Origin: Choricystis sp. odSpoLacu1
Taxonomy: Eukaryota > Chlorophyta > Trebouxiophyceae
NCBI GenBank assembly: GCA_958009055.1
Contig: OY253662.1
Location: 372,001 to 436,000 of the forward strand
Direction: 5' to 3'
DNA length: 64,000 nt
The notes under the pieces are model-generated. The model was given only the letters and a program-made list of their open reading frames with translations. It searched no databases and was not told where the DNA came from. Positions 32,446 through 43,600 of this stretch are shown here, one piece after another. Position numbers and translations under genes: made by a program. Within the stretch, counting starts at the first letter, position 1. Every line of letters starts with the position of its first letter.

Positions 32446-35213
32446 ATGGCGCGCGACCGCACCGCCGCCGCCGCCGGCCACGCCCCCGGCGGCGGCAGCG
32501 GCCAGATCTTTTCGCGCGACACGCAGGCCATCTTCTACAACTGGAAGCCGGCGGCGCAGCGCATGTTGGACGCCGACTACGTGTTTGGTGAGAGAGGGAG
32601 AGAGGAGGCGGGAGGCGTGGGGGATGCTGCGCGGGCGTGTGATGGTGGGATGGGGGTGCCGCGGGCAGCGCACACGCGCGCACAGGGCGGCCGCTCCAAT
32701 CTCGGCTGCCCGCCCCCAGAGCCAGCTCTGTCGCTGGCTCTGTCTGTGGAGACGGGAGGGCACGGCGCCGCGCACGCGGCGTGTGTGACAACGATGGGCG
32801 CCCCTCGACCGCGCGTTTGTGGTTTCTTTTGTGTGCTGCCTCCCGCGCGGGCTGGCCTCCATCCCGCCTCCCTCGCCCCAACGCGGCGTGGCTGTGCAAG
32901 GCCGCGTGTGTGGGCGAGGGATGCAAGGGCGGGCGCGGTCAACGGGAACGCAGGGGCAGGTTTTTGTGTGGTGCGCCCTCGATCGAACGCGCGCGCACCA
33001 CTCGCGCTGACGCAGACGCTGAGGGACAAACACCACCACGCACCCACCAACACCACACTCCACCACCAGGCCGCGACACCCCGTCGGTCGCCATCGTCGT
33101 GACGCCAGGTGAGAGGGAGAGAGAGAGAGAGGAAAGAAGGAGGAGGAAGAGATGAAACAAAAAAAACGAAACACTCACCACCCCACCACCATCCCTCCAG
33201 GCGCCACCGACGGCTTCCAAAAGTGCTTCTTCGGCAAGCGCGAAGTCGCCATCCCCATCGTGGGGTCCGTGGCGGCTGCTGCCGCGCGTGTGCCGACTGC
33301 CGACGTGTTCATCAACTTTGCCTCCTTCCGCTCCGCCGCCGCCTCCACCATGGAGGCACTGGCCCAGCCCACCATTCGCACGGTGGTGGTCATCGCGGAG
33401 GGGGTGCCCGAGGTGAGGGGGAGAGAGAGTGAGGGTGGATGAAGAAAAGGGGGGTGGGGGGATGTTGTTGTTGTTTTTGTCAACCCACCCACCCACCCCC
33501 ACCCCCCACCCCCACCTCCTCAGGCCGACACCAAAAAGATGATTGCCTACGCCAAAGGCTCCAACAAGGTCATCATCGGCCCCGCCACCGTGGGCGGCAT
33601 CCAGGCGGGCGCGTTTCGAGTTGGCGACGCTGCGGGCACCATCGACAACCTGGTCGCCTGCGGCCTCCACGCCCCGGGCTCCGTCGGCTTCGTGTCCAAG
33701 AGCGGGGGCATGTCCAACGAGATGTACAGCGTGCTGGCGAGGGCGACGGATGGACTGTATGAAGGCATCGCGATTGGGGGGGACTCGTTTCCCGGGTCGA
33801 CTCTGTCCGACCACGCCCTCCGCTTCCAGGCGATGGCGGGGGTGAAGATGATTGTGGTGCTGGGGGAGCTGGGCGGGTGAGTCGGAGTGTTCGGGAGGGG
33901 GGTGAGGAGGAGGAGAGAGAGCGCGCACACCACAGAGGAGACAGAACAACCCACCCCCCACCACCCCCCCACCCACCCACACACAGTGTTGATGAATACA
34001 CCCTGGTCGACGCCCTCAAAGCCGGCACCATCACCAAGCCCGTCGTCGCCTGGGTGTCGGGCACGTGCGCGCCGTTGTTCAAATCTGAAGTTCAGTTTGG
34101 GCACGCCGGCGCGCGGTCAGGCGGGCAGGCTGAATCCGCCGCCGCCAAGAACGACGCCCTGCGTGCCGCGGGCGCCACCGTGCCCGACTCCTTTGAAGGG
34201 TTCGAGGGTGCGATCAAGAGGGTGTATGACGGCCTTGTGGCCAATGGCACAATCACGCCCACCCCCAAACCCGCCGCCCGCCCCCTCCCTTCCGACCTCA
34301 AGCCCGCCCTGGACGCTGGCCTCGTCCGCATCCCCACCAACATCGTGTCGACTATTTGTGATGAACGCGGTGAAGAGCCGCGCTACTGCGGCGTGGGCAT
34401 GAGTGAGTTGGTGTCCTCCGGCGCGACTGTCGGCGACGCGATCTCCCTCCTCTGGTTCAAGCGGAGGCTGCCCCCCTACGCGGTGCGGTTTGTGGAGATG
34501 ATTGTGGTGCTGTGCGCGGACCACGGGTGAGTGATGAGAGAGTGGGCGGTGGATGGGGTGGGTGTGCTTGATGTGTGTGTGTGTGTGTTTCCCTTTACTC
34601 ATACCCCTCCCCTCTCCTCCCTCCCAGTCCCTGCGTCTCGGGCGCCCACAACACCATCGTCACCGCCCGCGCCGGCAAGGACCTGGTGTCGTCCCTCGTG
34701 TCGGGGCTGCTGACGATTGGCCCCCGCTTCGGTGGCGCGATCGACGATGCCGCGCGCCGCTTCTCCGCCGCGGTCGCCGCCTCCCAAACCCCCGAAGAAT
34801 ACGTGGAGGCCATGAAGGCCGCCGGCCTGCGCGTGCCCGGCATCGGCCACCGCATCAAGTCGAAAGACAATCGCGATGCAAGGGTCGCGCTTTTATCCGC
34901 CTATGCGCGCAAATTCTTTCCCTCCACCAACTTCCTGCAGTACGCAGAGGGTGTGGAAACCTACACCCTCACCAAGGCCGCCAACCTAGTGCTCAACGTG
35001 GACGGCTGCATCGGGGCCCTGTTCCTGGACTTGCTGCACTCGTGCGGGCTGTTTGAGGAGGGCGAGATTAAACAGGTCCTCGAAATTGGGTACCTCAACG
35101 GCCTGTTTGTGCTGGCGCGCTCGATCGGGCTCATCGGCCACGCGCTGGACCAGGCGCGGCTGGCGCAGCCGCTGTACCGCCACCCGCACAGCTCCGTGCT
35201 GTACACGGAGTGA
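32446..35213 (+). CDS. ACLB: ATP-citrate lyase subunit B
   Basis: ACLB is the catalytic subunit that, with ACLA, cleaves citrate to acetyl-CoA and oxaloacetate in the cytosol, feeding lipid synthesis. Six exons: 32446-32587, 33070-33108, 33201-33412, 33524-33876, 33987-34526, 34628-35213, 623 residues, close to the plant subunit (608). It begins with the ACLB-specific start GQIFSRDTQAIFYNWKPAAQ. The succinyl-CoA-synthetase-alpha-like part has GFVSKSGGMSNEMYSVLARA and the phospho-His region GHAGARSGGQAESAAAKND. The citrate-synthase-like part has VVLCADHGPCVSGAHN, GIGHRIKSKDNRDAR and LVLNVDGCIGALFLDLL. All junctions are in frame. The separate B subunit, rather than one fused polypeptide as in animals, supports a green-lineage origin; ACLA must lie elsewhere. 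Confidence 0.96.
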
Positions 35214-35393
35214 AGAGATGGCCTTCTTTTCACAGTTTCTCTTTGTCTTCCCTGCGATTTTCGAGTGGGCAGAGACGTGTGTGTTTGGGGAGAGAGTGGG
35301 AACGCATAAGGCGCGCACGCGAGAGACTTGTGTGTGCAACAAACAAAAAACGTCGCGAACAACATCAACGCCCCCACATTCGTGAAAAGAGGG

Positions 35394-36176
35394 ATGCAGA
35401 CGCAACTCTCCACGCCGCGGGCGGCGTGGTGCCGCCTCGCCCCACCACCGCTCCAACGGCGACAACACGCACTACTCTCCTTGCCCGTGCGCGCGGCGGC
35501 GCCCCCGTCGCGCTCGCCGCCTCCGCGGCGGCGACCCGCCCCGTCCACCCCCCGCCCCCGCCTGGCCGCCCTGGTCGTGGTGGAGGGCACGTCCGACGCG
35601 GCCGCTGTGACCGCTGCAGTCGACGCCCCCACCCACGCCCTGTGTGGGGCCACCCGCGCACGCAACGCGGCGTCGGTCGCGGCGCTCGCGGCCGCCGCCG
35701 TCCGCGCGGGTGCTGCAGTCCTGCTGTTTGACCCCGACGCCGCGGGGCGCACGGGGAGGGGGGATGCAGCCAGAGCTCTCACAACCGCTGCTCCTGGGGT
35801 GTCGCTGTACCATGCCTTCATCCCCGTGCCGCTTGCCACAGCCGAAAAACACACGCGCCACAAAGCCGCGGGCGACATCGGCGTCGAACACGCGACCCCC
35901 GCCGTCATCGCCGCCTCCCTCGCCCGCGCCACCCGCCACTCGCCCGGCAGATCCGAGTTCTTCGCGGCCGAGCTGGCGGCGGATGGGTTGACGGCGGCGT
36001 TCGATGCTGGCGGCTCTGCTCGCACGGGCGCGCGTCGTGCCGTGGCGGCAGCAGCCCTCGGCCTAGGCTCTGTGACTGGGGTCCAACTCCTACGCCTGCT
36101 CAACGAGTGCGGCGTGTCGCGGCCCGACTACGAGGGCGCGGTGCGGGCGGCGGATGAGGTGGTGGGGAGAGAATGA
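35394..36176 (+). CDS. TOPRIM ribonuclease M5-like protein, probably plastid
   Basis: Bacterial RNase M5 matures 5S rRNA and consists of a TOPRIM domain followed by DUF4093. This single-exon protein of 260 residues has both. An Arg/Pro/Ser-rich leader (MQTQLSTPRAAWCRLAPPP) precedes the TOPRIM Glu motif (ALVVVEGTSDAAAV) and the Asp motif (LLFDPDAAGRTGRGD). Then comes the RNase M5 signature HKAAGDIGVEHATPAVIAAS and, near the end, the helical C-terminal domain (ALGLGSVTGVQLLRLLNECG). The leader has no acids in its first 50 residues, fitting a plastid transit peptide. I infer a role in plastid 5S rRNA processing; no direct evidence exists in the sequence. DNA primase or OLD nucleases share TOPRIM but not the second block. 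Confidence 0.82.
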   Translation: MQTQLSTPRAAWCRLAPPPLQRRQHALLSLPVRAAAPPSRSPPPRRRPAPSTPRPRLAALVVVEGTSDAAAVTAAVDAPTHALCGATRARNAASVAALAAAAVRAGAAVLLFDPDAAGRTGRGDAARALTTAAPGVSLYHAFIPVPLATAEKHTRHKAAGDIGVEHATPAVIAASLARATRHSPGRSEFFAAELAADGLTAAFDAGGSARTGARRAVAAAALGLGSVTGVQLLRLLNECGVSRPDYEGAVRAADEVVGRE

Positions 36177-36284
36177 GGAGAGTAGAAACAAAAAACACTG
36201 CTGTCAGAAATCAGAACAAAACTGCGACTTTTCTTTCCTGGCTTGGTTTGCACACACACACACACAGCTCACACACACTCGCAC

Positions 36285-39109
36285 TCACTCCCCACCCTCC
36301 TCCTTGCCCGCCGCCGCGCGCAGCGTCTCCAGCGCGCCGGCGCCACCAAACACGGCGGCGGGGACCGCACGTTCCGCCACGTCCACGCCACCGCTTGCGC
36401 CGCCCGCGTCGTCGTCCAGGTCGATGTCAATTTCGTCCGGGTTGGCGGCGGGGGCGGCGGGCGTGGGGGCAGCGGCGGCGGCAGCTGTGTGGCCGGCCGT
36501 GACGGTCCCCCCCGCCACAAAGCCGCGCACCGCTGTCCCTCCAGCCACGAGGGGGGGCGCCGCCGCAGCCGCGGCAGCCGCCTCCAGCGCGGCCATGGCG
36601 TCGGCCGGGGCGGCGGAACCGGCCAGGGGCAGAGGGGGGGGTGGGGCGGCAGTGGGCGCGAGCGCGACGTGGGCGCCAGCGCGCGCAGCTGCGACGCTCC
36701 TCTTCACCCGCAGCATCTCCCTGAAGGACGCCTCCCCCCCGTGCTCCACTTCAAACGCGTGCCATGCGTCCCAGAAGGCGGGCTCGGAGCGCGGGTCGGC
36801 CAGGGAGGAGGCGTGGGTGAGGATGGCGCGCGCGCGGTCGATTTCTCCCAACCGTGCTTCGAGCGCCGCGTAAGACAGCGCAGCCGCGACAGCATCCCGA
36901 TCGGCCAGCCCTCCCGCCTCGACATCAGCCTCCAGCGCGGCTTCATACACTTCCCTCACCTTGGCCACGCCGAACAGGGCGGCCGCGCGCGCGACGTACG
37001 CCTCGAAAACGGGTTTGCGCGCATCCACGGGCACGCGCCGCATCGCTTCGTCAAACCAGGCCGCCACCGCGCGCGGCGGGCCGTGCGCTTCTTCGAGCGC
37101 CGCCGCTTGCAGGTAGAACGGGGCTCGATCATCAGGCGGGGCGGCGTCGACGGCACGGCGGAAGAGGTCACGCGCCCTTTCCAGTTTGGTGCCACCATAC
37201 CGATCAACAAAAGTTTCCACATAGGCCGACCACAGCTCACGTGAGTGTGGGTAGGCAAACGTTTGGACGCCCTTGTCCAGGATGGCGAGGGCGGCCTCCC
37301 AGTGGGAGGCTTCTGTCAGCATGGACGCGCAGTTGAGCAGCATGGCTGGCGTCGCGATCCGGGCGGCAATGGCTGCACCATACGCCTCCCGCGCGCTCTC
37401 CAGCGTGCCCAGCGACTCCTCCAGGTCGCACCGCAGGCCCCACAGCTTGGTGGAGCGGTAGAGGCGGGCAGCCGGGGGCGCCCCAGCCTCTGCATCGCGG
37501 TCGCGGCGACCGTCGGTCACGCCCGGCGGCACGCGCGTCGCCTCGCGCGCCAACTCCAGCGCCGCCCGGTGCCGCTTGTGGCGCAGCTCCAGCTCGATGG
37601 CGGCCGTCCAGATGGCGGCCAGGTCGTCCACGTAGGCGAAGCGGCCGGTGGTGGCGGCTTTTTGAAGGACGACACGGGCGGAGGCGACATCACCAGCTTT
37701 CTCGTACAGCCGCGCAAACGCGAGCCACAGGGTGTGGGGTTTGCCCCCGCTCGCGCGGCCTGGGTCCACGGTGGACACCGCCTCCGTGTACGTGCGGATG
37801 GCGCGGGCGGGGTCGGTGCCGGCAAACAGTTTGGCGCGGTGGTGCCACTCGGCCACGTTGTGCGGGTTTTGGCGCAGCAGCACCGCGGACAGCAGGTCAG
37901 GGCGGCGGGCAGTGAGCGCCTCCAACCGCGCCAGGCGCAGGTCGACGTTCTCCCCGGTATCGCGTAGCAGGAAGGAGGCGGCAGAGGCGGATGGGTCGTC
38001 GTCGGCTTTCTCACCCTCTTCCTCCTCCTGCGCCAGCCGGTGCGCGATCAACGCTTCCTCAAACTGGGTCAGTGCATCATACAGCAGCGAAAAGTCGCGC
38101 ACCGTGGAGACGGAAGTGAGGCCTTCCTCATAGACGGCGCGCGCACTTTCATAGGCGCCGCGCCGGATGTGAAAGTCGGCCAGCGCGCACCACAGCCGCC
38201 CCACGTCGTCTGTGAAGCGGCGGATGCCGGCCCTCAGCATGGCGTCGACGCGCATGCCAGCGCAGGCGGCCGGGTGCTTGGTGACGATGTCGGCCAGGGA
38301 GAGCCAGAGGGCGTGGCGGGACGCGGCGTTGACGGACACAAACGAATCGTCGTCCACACACGCCGCCAACCGCTCAGCCGCCTCGCCCCATTCTCCCCGG
38401 GACGTCAGGTACGCCACATACTCCTCCGCGTGGCCGGGTTCGAGTTTCAGGTAGCGGCGGTAGAGGGCACGCGCGGTGGGGGGGGGCGAGTCGGGCGCGC
38501 CCGCCAGCGCGAGGGCGCGCGGCCACACAAACTTGCCATGCTGGGTGACGGGCAGGGCGCGCAGGGCGGCGTCCACGGCACGCCGGTGGTGGGTGACCGA
38601 GGGCTGGGTGGCCAGGTGGTCCAGGTAGAGAGCCCAGATGACGGGGCACGTGTGCAGCGTGACCAGCGCGCGGCGGCAGGTGGCGGTCAGGGAGGTGGTG
38701 GATGGAGACCCCGGGGGGGAGGTGGAGGCCGCGGCCGCCAGCTCGGTCAGGTAGGCGTGCCAGAGCTGGAGGGAGGGGAGGAAGGTGGGGTGAGTTGGTG
38801 GGTGGAAGCGGGTCGGAACGCTGTGGTTAAAAGAAAAAAAACATCCTGCTCTCCCCTTGTGCCCCCCCCCCCACATACACAAACTCCCTCTCTCCTCTCT
38901 CTCTCTCTCTCTCAACTCACCTTGTAGCTGCCCGGCAGCGCGGCCAGCGCGCGTTCGTACAGCACGCGCCGGCGTGGCAGGGGAGCGGCCCGCCGCGCGT
39001 CCAGGTACCGTTTCCACGCTTTGACGGAGAAGGGGGACCGCAGCACATCCTCCTCAAACAGCAGGTCATCGTCGGAGGGGAGGAGGGAGGGGTCGGGGGT
39101 GGTGGCCAT
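36285..39109 (-). CDS. SYF1: Pre-mRNA splicing factor SYF1/XAB2
   Basis: SYF1 is a HAT-repeat scaffold of the NineTeen complex in the spliceosome; the animal ortholog XAB2 is linked to transcription-coupled repair. Exon 1 (39109-38921) gives MATTPDPSLLPSDDDLLFEE and the first HAT helix (SVKAWKRYLDARRA); exon 2 (38765-36285) gives the rest, 889 residues in all (plant SYF1 is about 920). HAT repeats run through almost the whole protein, for example PVIWALYLDHLATQ, ARAVYEEGLTSVSTVRDFSL, HNVAEWHHRAKLFAG, FAYVDDLAAIWTAAIELELR and EIDRARAILTHASSLADPRS. The tail carries the conserved acidic stretch NPDEIDIDLDDD. A 135-residue Ala/Pro-rich segment precedes that tail. It ends 108 bp from the convergent TOPRIM gene. 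Confidence 0.95.
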
Positions 39110-39588
39110 CGTGTGGATGACGGCACAGAGAAGCAAAAAAACGTGGCCTCAGCGACCTGCTTTTCCTCTCTCTTGCCGCGTCCACGAGCCAGTCAGAACG
39201 CGAGCAAGGGCCACGTCGGGTGGGCGCGGGAGCGCGCGCAGGCAAAGGCACACGCACGCGACGGGAGGGCGGCGCCGGCAAAAATGCGCGGCGACGACAG
39301 GCACTCGCCCGGGGCTCCGCGGTCCACAGGCCACTCGAAGTGAGTGGAGGTAGGAGAGTGGGACACGCCCTGGTCCTGGCAAAAAGGGTGCGCCTGCGCC
39401 CCGTTCGAAAGAATGGGCGGAAGTGAAAACGCTCACTCTCGACGGCCGGTTTTTTTCGCTTCACACACCAATCTGCCTTTCTCCGTCCTCTCTCCGCCCG
39501 CCGCGGCGCCAGGATTGTCGGGGCATAGGCTCTGGCATACGGCCTCTGTAGCACACGGTTGAGCAGCACACCCACGCACACACACACA
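39110..39588. promoter_or_regulatory. Divergent promoter region, SYF1 / tyrosine phosphatase
   Basis: These 479 bp hold no supported ORF. AAGTGAAAACGCTCACTCTC begins at 39421 and resembles the AAGTGAAA...TCACTCTCG block in the NDUFB3 promoter (21753-21775). A CA-rich leader (39568-39588) directly abuts the phosphatase start codon. Confidence 0.5.
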
Positions 39589-40602
39589 ATGTCCGCCCGC
39601 CCCCCCCCCTTCACCCCGACCCGACGCGTCCTGCCCTCCTCCTCCACCCTGGCCTCCCTCACCACCATCCGCAACGCGCGCGACCTGGCGGAAGCGTGGC
39701 CCGCCATCGCGCCCGGCCACCTGTACCGGTCCGCCTGCCCCGGGGGCGCGGCCGAGGGTGATGTGGCCGCGCTGCGGGGAGTGTTGCGCGTCAGCCGCCT
39801 GCTCGACCTGCGCTCCGACACGGAGCGTGGCGACGACCCGCGCTGCCTGCTGCTGCACGCGAAGGACGCGGTGACGACATCGTTTGTGAGGGAGGGCGAC
39901 CAAGCGCCCGACCCCAGCGGTCGCGCGCTGGCCGCCGCGCGCGCGGCGCCGGGGCCGCTCCCGGCAGACGCCCCCGCCCCCCCACACGCCGACGAACCCC
40001 CCCTCACCATCACCCACGTCTCGTTGCTGGACAAGCGGCGGTTTTATAGGGCCCTGCTGGCGTCCATGCCGCGCGGCAATGCTGCGCGTGTGGCTCTGTG
40101 GCGCCTGGCCTCGCCCCGCCGCGCACGCGCCGCAGCGATGCGCGCCATCAACGCCCGCGGCCTCGCCGGCCTCTACGCCTGCATGCTGGACTCCTCCGGG
40201 CCCGAGTTTGCAGCTGCGTTGCGTGCGGTCTCCGACGCTGTCGCCGCCCGCGCCCCCCTCCTCTTCTTCTGCCGCGTCGGCAAAGACAGGACGGGCCTCC
40301 TCGCCGCCCTCCTTCTCTCCCTGGCGGGCGCCCCCGACGCCGTCATTGCGGACGATTACGTGAGGTCGGATGTCACGGTGACTGCCGTCGCGCTGGGAGG
40401 CCTGGAAAAGGAGGGCCACGAACTGGAGGGTCTCGACGCGTCTGTGTTTGCGGCCGCGCCCGCGGCGGCCATACTCTCCGCCCTCCAACACGTTCGCACC
40501 ACGCACGGCGGGGTGCCCGCCTACCGGGAGCGCGCCGGGGTTGGGAGGGGGGAGCAGGCGGCGCTGGTGCGGGGGTTGAGAGAGGAGAGGAGTGTGCTGT
40601 AG
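39589..40602 (+). CDS. Tyrosine/dual-specificity phosphatase of the Y_phosphatase3 type
   Basis: Single exon of 337 residues; start at ATG 39589 after a CA-rich leader. The PF13350-type order is seen: TIRNARDLAEAWPAIAPGHL with YRSACPGG, VSRLLDLRSDTERGD, and the P-loop FFCRVGKDRTGLLAALLLSL, where Cys is the nucleophile and Arg binds phosphate. Family members usually have His just before the Cys (HCxxGKDRTG); here it is Phe. A Pro/Ala-rich insert (about residues 105-140) separates the two halves. These enzymes include bacterial-type protein tyrosine phosphatases and lipid phosphatases, so the substrate is open. The gene ends inside a perfect 24 bp palindrome and faces the GH31 gene 60 bp away. 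Confidence 0.8.
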   Translation: MSARPPPFTPTRRVLPSSSTLASLTTIRNARDLAEAWPAIAPGHLYRSACPGGAAEGDVAALRGVLRVSRLLDLRSDTERGDDPRCLLLHAKDAVTTSFVREGDQAPDPSGRALAAARAAPGPLPADAPAPPHADEPPLTITHVSLLDKRRFYRALLASMPRGNAARVALWRLASPRRARAAAMRAINARGLAGLYACMLDSSGPEFAAALRAVSDAVAARAPLLFFCRVGKDRTGLLAALLLSLAGAPDAVIADDYVRSDVTVTAVALGGLEKEGHELEGLDASVFAAAPAAAILSALQHVRTTHGGVPAYRERAGVGRGEQAALVRGLREERSVL

Positions 40603-40620
40603 AGAGAGCTCTCTCTACAG
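40597..40620. terminator. Perfect 24 bp palindrome at the stop codon between convergent genes
   Basis: CTGTAGAGAGAG is followed directly by its reverse complement CTCTCTCTACAG. The TAG stop of the phosphatase gene lies within it (40600-40602). With only 60 bp between the two convergent stops, a hairpin here could mark 3' ends of both transcripts. Function is inferred from position only. Confidence 0.6.
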
Positions 40621-40662
40621 GGTGCACAGAACAACGGTTCTCACTTTTGCTTTCGCACACGA

Positions 40663-43600
40663 CTACTCAAACTCCACCTCCACCTCGTCCGGGCATTTCA
40701 ACGCCACCCCTCCCCTCTCCAGGGTGGCCACCACGCCGCCCTCGATGCGCTGCGCGGACGCGCGGTGGGGGCCGCCCCGGTGGCGCACGCGCGCGCGCAG
40801 TTGGCTGGTGTCGCTGCTGCCACCGGTCAACAACACCACGCTGTCCAGCTTGGCCCAGTCCACGCGCTCGCAGGGGCCGTCCCCCGGCCACGTCAACCGG
40901 ATTTTGCGGGCGTCCGCGTCGACCGCCAGCCCGCGGCCGCGCTTGGCGCCGGGGTTTGAATCGTCGCCGCTGTCCAGGTACAGGTCGCCACAGGCAGCCC
41001 CCGGCTCCGCACACGCCCGGCCGCAGCGCAGAGGGATGGGCGCCCCACTCCCCGGCACCGCGGCCGCGATGGTCAGCGGCGCGGCGCGCGCGGCCGCCGT
41101 CGTGCTGGCGCCGGCATCCGCGCCGACCGCCACCACGCCCCCCGGCAGCAGCAGCAGGGTGGCGGGATCGCCCAGGGGGGACGGCAGCCTGGTGGTGGAG
41201 GAGGGGGAGGCATCCACGGGCGTCCAGCCAGGGACGCGGAAGGCGCGCGTGCGGGGCGGCAGCCACGCGTCCACACTCTCCACCCCCGCGTGGACAACGG
41301 GGGCCACCAGCAGAGCATCCCCCACCATCCACGCGGCCGCCGCGTCGCGTGCAGGTGCCAAAGCAGGCCACCCGAAGAACAGGGGGCGGGCGGTGGGGCA
41401 GCCGGTGGCGGTGGCGGCGGCGGCAGCCGAGTAGAGGGAGAGGAGCAGGCGGTAGCGCAGGCCGATGGCCGCCCGCGTCGCGTTGGCGACCAGGGGCCAG
41501 CGGAAGGGCTCTTGAAAGCCTTGGGCGTGGTGGAAGCGGGCGAAAGGGTGGAACGCGGCTGCCGCGACCCAGCGCGCGCAGAGTTCGGGCGTCGCGACGC
41601 CCATGAAGCCACACACGTCGCCACCGACGAACGGGATGCCGGCCAGGCCGGCTGCCAGCACGGCGGGCGTTAACCTCTGCAAGTCGCGCCACGAGGAGGA
41701 CGTGTCCCCCGTCCAGTGGCCCGCGTGGCGCCCGGTGCCCAGGAATGAGGACCGCGTGTACAGAAAGGGGCGGCGCCCGTGGTTGGCGGCGGCCAGGGCG
41801 GCTGCCGTGGCCGCCGCGCTCGTGTGGCCGTACAGGTTGTGGGCATCATACTGCAGGGCGCCCGTCCTGGGGTGGCGCGCGGTGACGGCCAGCGTTTTTT
41901 CGGACAGGTTGCGCTGGGAGCCGGCGTTGTTGACGCGGTAGGGTGGGTTGAAGGCAAACGCGGGGGGGGGCGCCTTTGAGCCGGCTTTGGCGCCGCCCGC
42001 GGTCGGCCCCCACTCGCACTCGAGCAGGCACACAAAGTTGTTGTTGGGGGGCACGCTGACGGGGGCGGCACCGCGCGGCGCGCGGCACACGTCGCCCGAA
42101 CAAAAGTTGGAGACTTCGTTCATGTCGAGCCAGACGCCGTCCACGCCGCCCACGTCGCGCCCGAGCTGGGTGATGAGGCGTGTCCACCAGTGTGTGGTGG
42201 CATCGCTGTCCAAAAAATCGGGCCACACGGTGGCCCCCGCCCACATCTGGCCGAGGTAGGGCGCGCCCGTGATGTCGGTCACAAACACGCCCGCCGCCAC
42301 GCCGTCGTCAAAGGGGGCGTAGCCAGGCGCCGCGCGGATGGCGGGGTCCAGAATGGGCACCCACCTGCGCCCGCTGGCGTGCAGGCGGCCGACAAAGTCG
42401 CGCATGGCGGCGCGATCAAAGTCGGTCGACCACGTGAACGCGGCGTCGTCGCGCATGTACTGTGAGTCCGACACCCAGGCTTCCAGTGGGATGGACGCCG
42501 CTTCGTACGAGTCCAGCACGCGCTGTGTCTGGGCGGCGGACGCGTACCCATACTTGCTGTTCATCAGGCCAAAGGCCCACAGGGGTTGGAGTGTGGGAAA
42601 CCCGATGGCGGTGGCGAGTTGAGAGGCGACAGCGGCGGGGGTGGGGCCGCCCAGGATCAACAGGTCGATGACGCCGCCCGTGACGCGAAAGGTCAGTGCA
42701 TCCGCGGTCGGCACCACGTCCATCCCATTGGACGACAGCAGGGCGATGGCGTGCGTGTCGCCCGATTCGGAGACGATCCACGCGACCGGCCACGACGCGT
42801 ACGTGTTGACGTCGGCGTCCGCTGCCGCCGAGTCGCGCGCCCACAGGGCCAGGGGGACGCCGTCCCTGCGCAGAGGCAGGGTGGACGACGACGACGTCCT
42901 CTCCCCCAGGCCATAGATGGAGGAGGTGGGAGGGATGGTGGTCGTGAGTTCGATGTAGGCTTGTTTGAAGACGAGCCGTTTTCCGCGCGAGTCGAAGAGG
43001 GGGGGGGGGGGATGACGTGGCATTCTCTCCCGCCACCCGCGTCACCGCCACGCCAAACGGGGAGGCGTCGATGGTCACAGCGAGGGAAGGCGCCCGCGTG
43101 TCGCCCGCTGCGGCGCGGGAGACACCCGCAGCACCGGGCACGATTGACGGAGGCAGCGTCCACCGCCCAGGCGCGGTGACCGAAATGTGGACGACGTCGG
43201 GGGAGGGGGCGGAGATGGCGTAGTCCAGGGGGGTGACGTCGTCGCCAAAGGTGGGCAGAGTGGTGGCGGTCTGTGTGGGGGGGGAGGAGGGAGAGCGCGT
43301 TGAGCAGGGAGAGCGCGTTGAGCAGGGAGGGCGGCGGTTGGTTGTCCTCCTCCCTTCCTCCTCCCTCCCCCCACACACACAACCACCTCACCTGCGTCAG
43401 CTTGCCCTTGGCCGGCAGCCCGCCGGCCGCCCCTCCGTCGGCAGCGTAAGACGACGCGCCGCCGTTGGCGTGGAAACACGTGGGCAGCTGCACCGCTGCA
43501 TCCAGTTTGGACGGCGGGTTGGGTGCGTGGCAGCAGCCCTTGGCGGCGCACTCGGAGGCGGGCATGCCGTTCCAACCTGTTGGGAGGGAAAACACACGCG

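Noticed and set aside
32446..35213. Fused animal-type ATP-citrate lyase or succinyl-CoA ligase
   Set aside because: The protein starts with the ACLB-specific leader and ends with the citrate-synthase-like part; there is no ATP-grasp half in front.
35394..36176. TOPRIM protein as DNA primase or OLD nuclease
   Set aside because: No primase zinc finger, helicase or ATPase part, and the IGVEHA block is specific to RNase M5-like proteins.
40663..43023. GH31 gene starting at the ATG at 43023
   Set aside because: It would drop the signal peptide, the trefoil domain and the start of the beta-sandwich, all visible upstream with proper splice sites and separated only by a G-run frame break.
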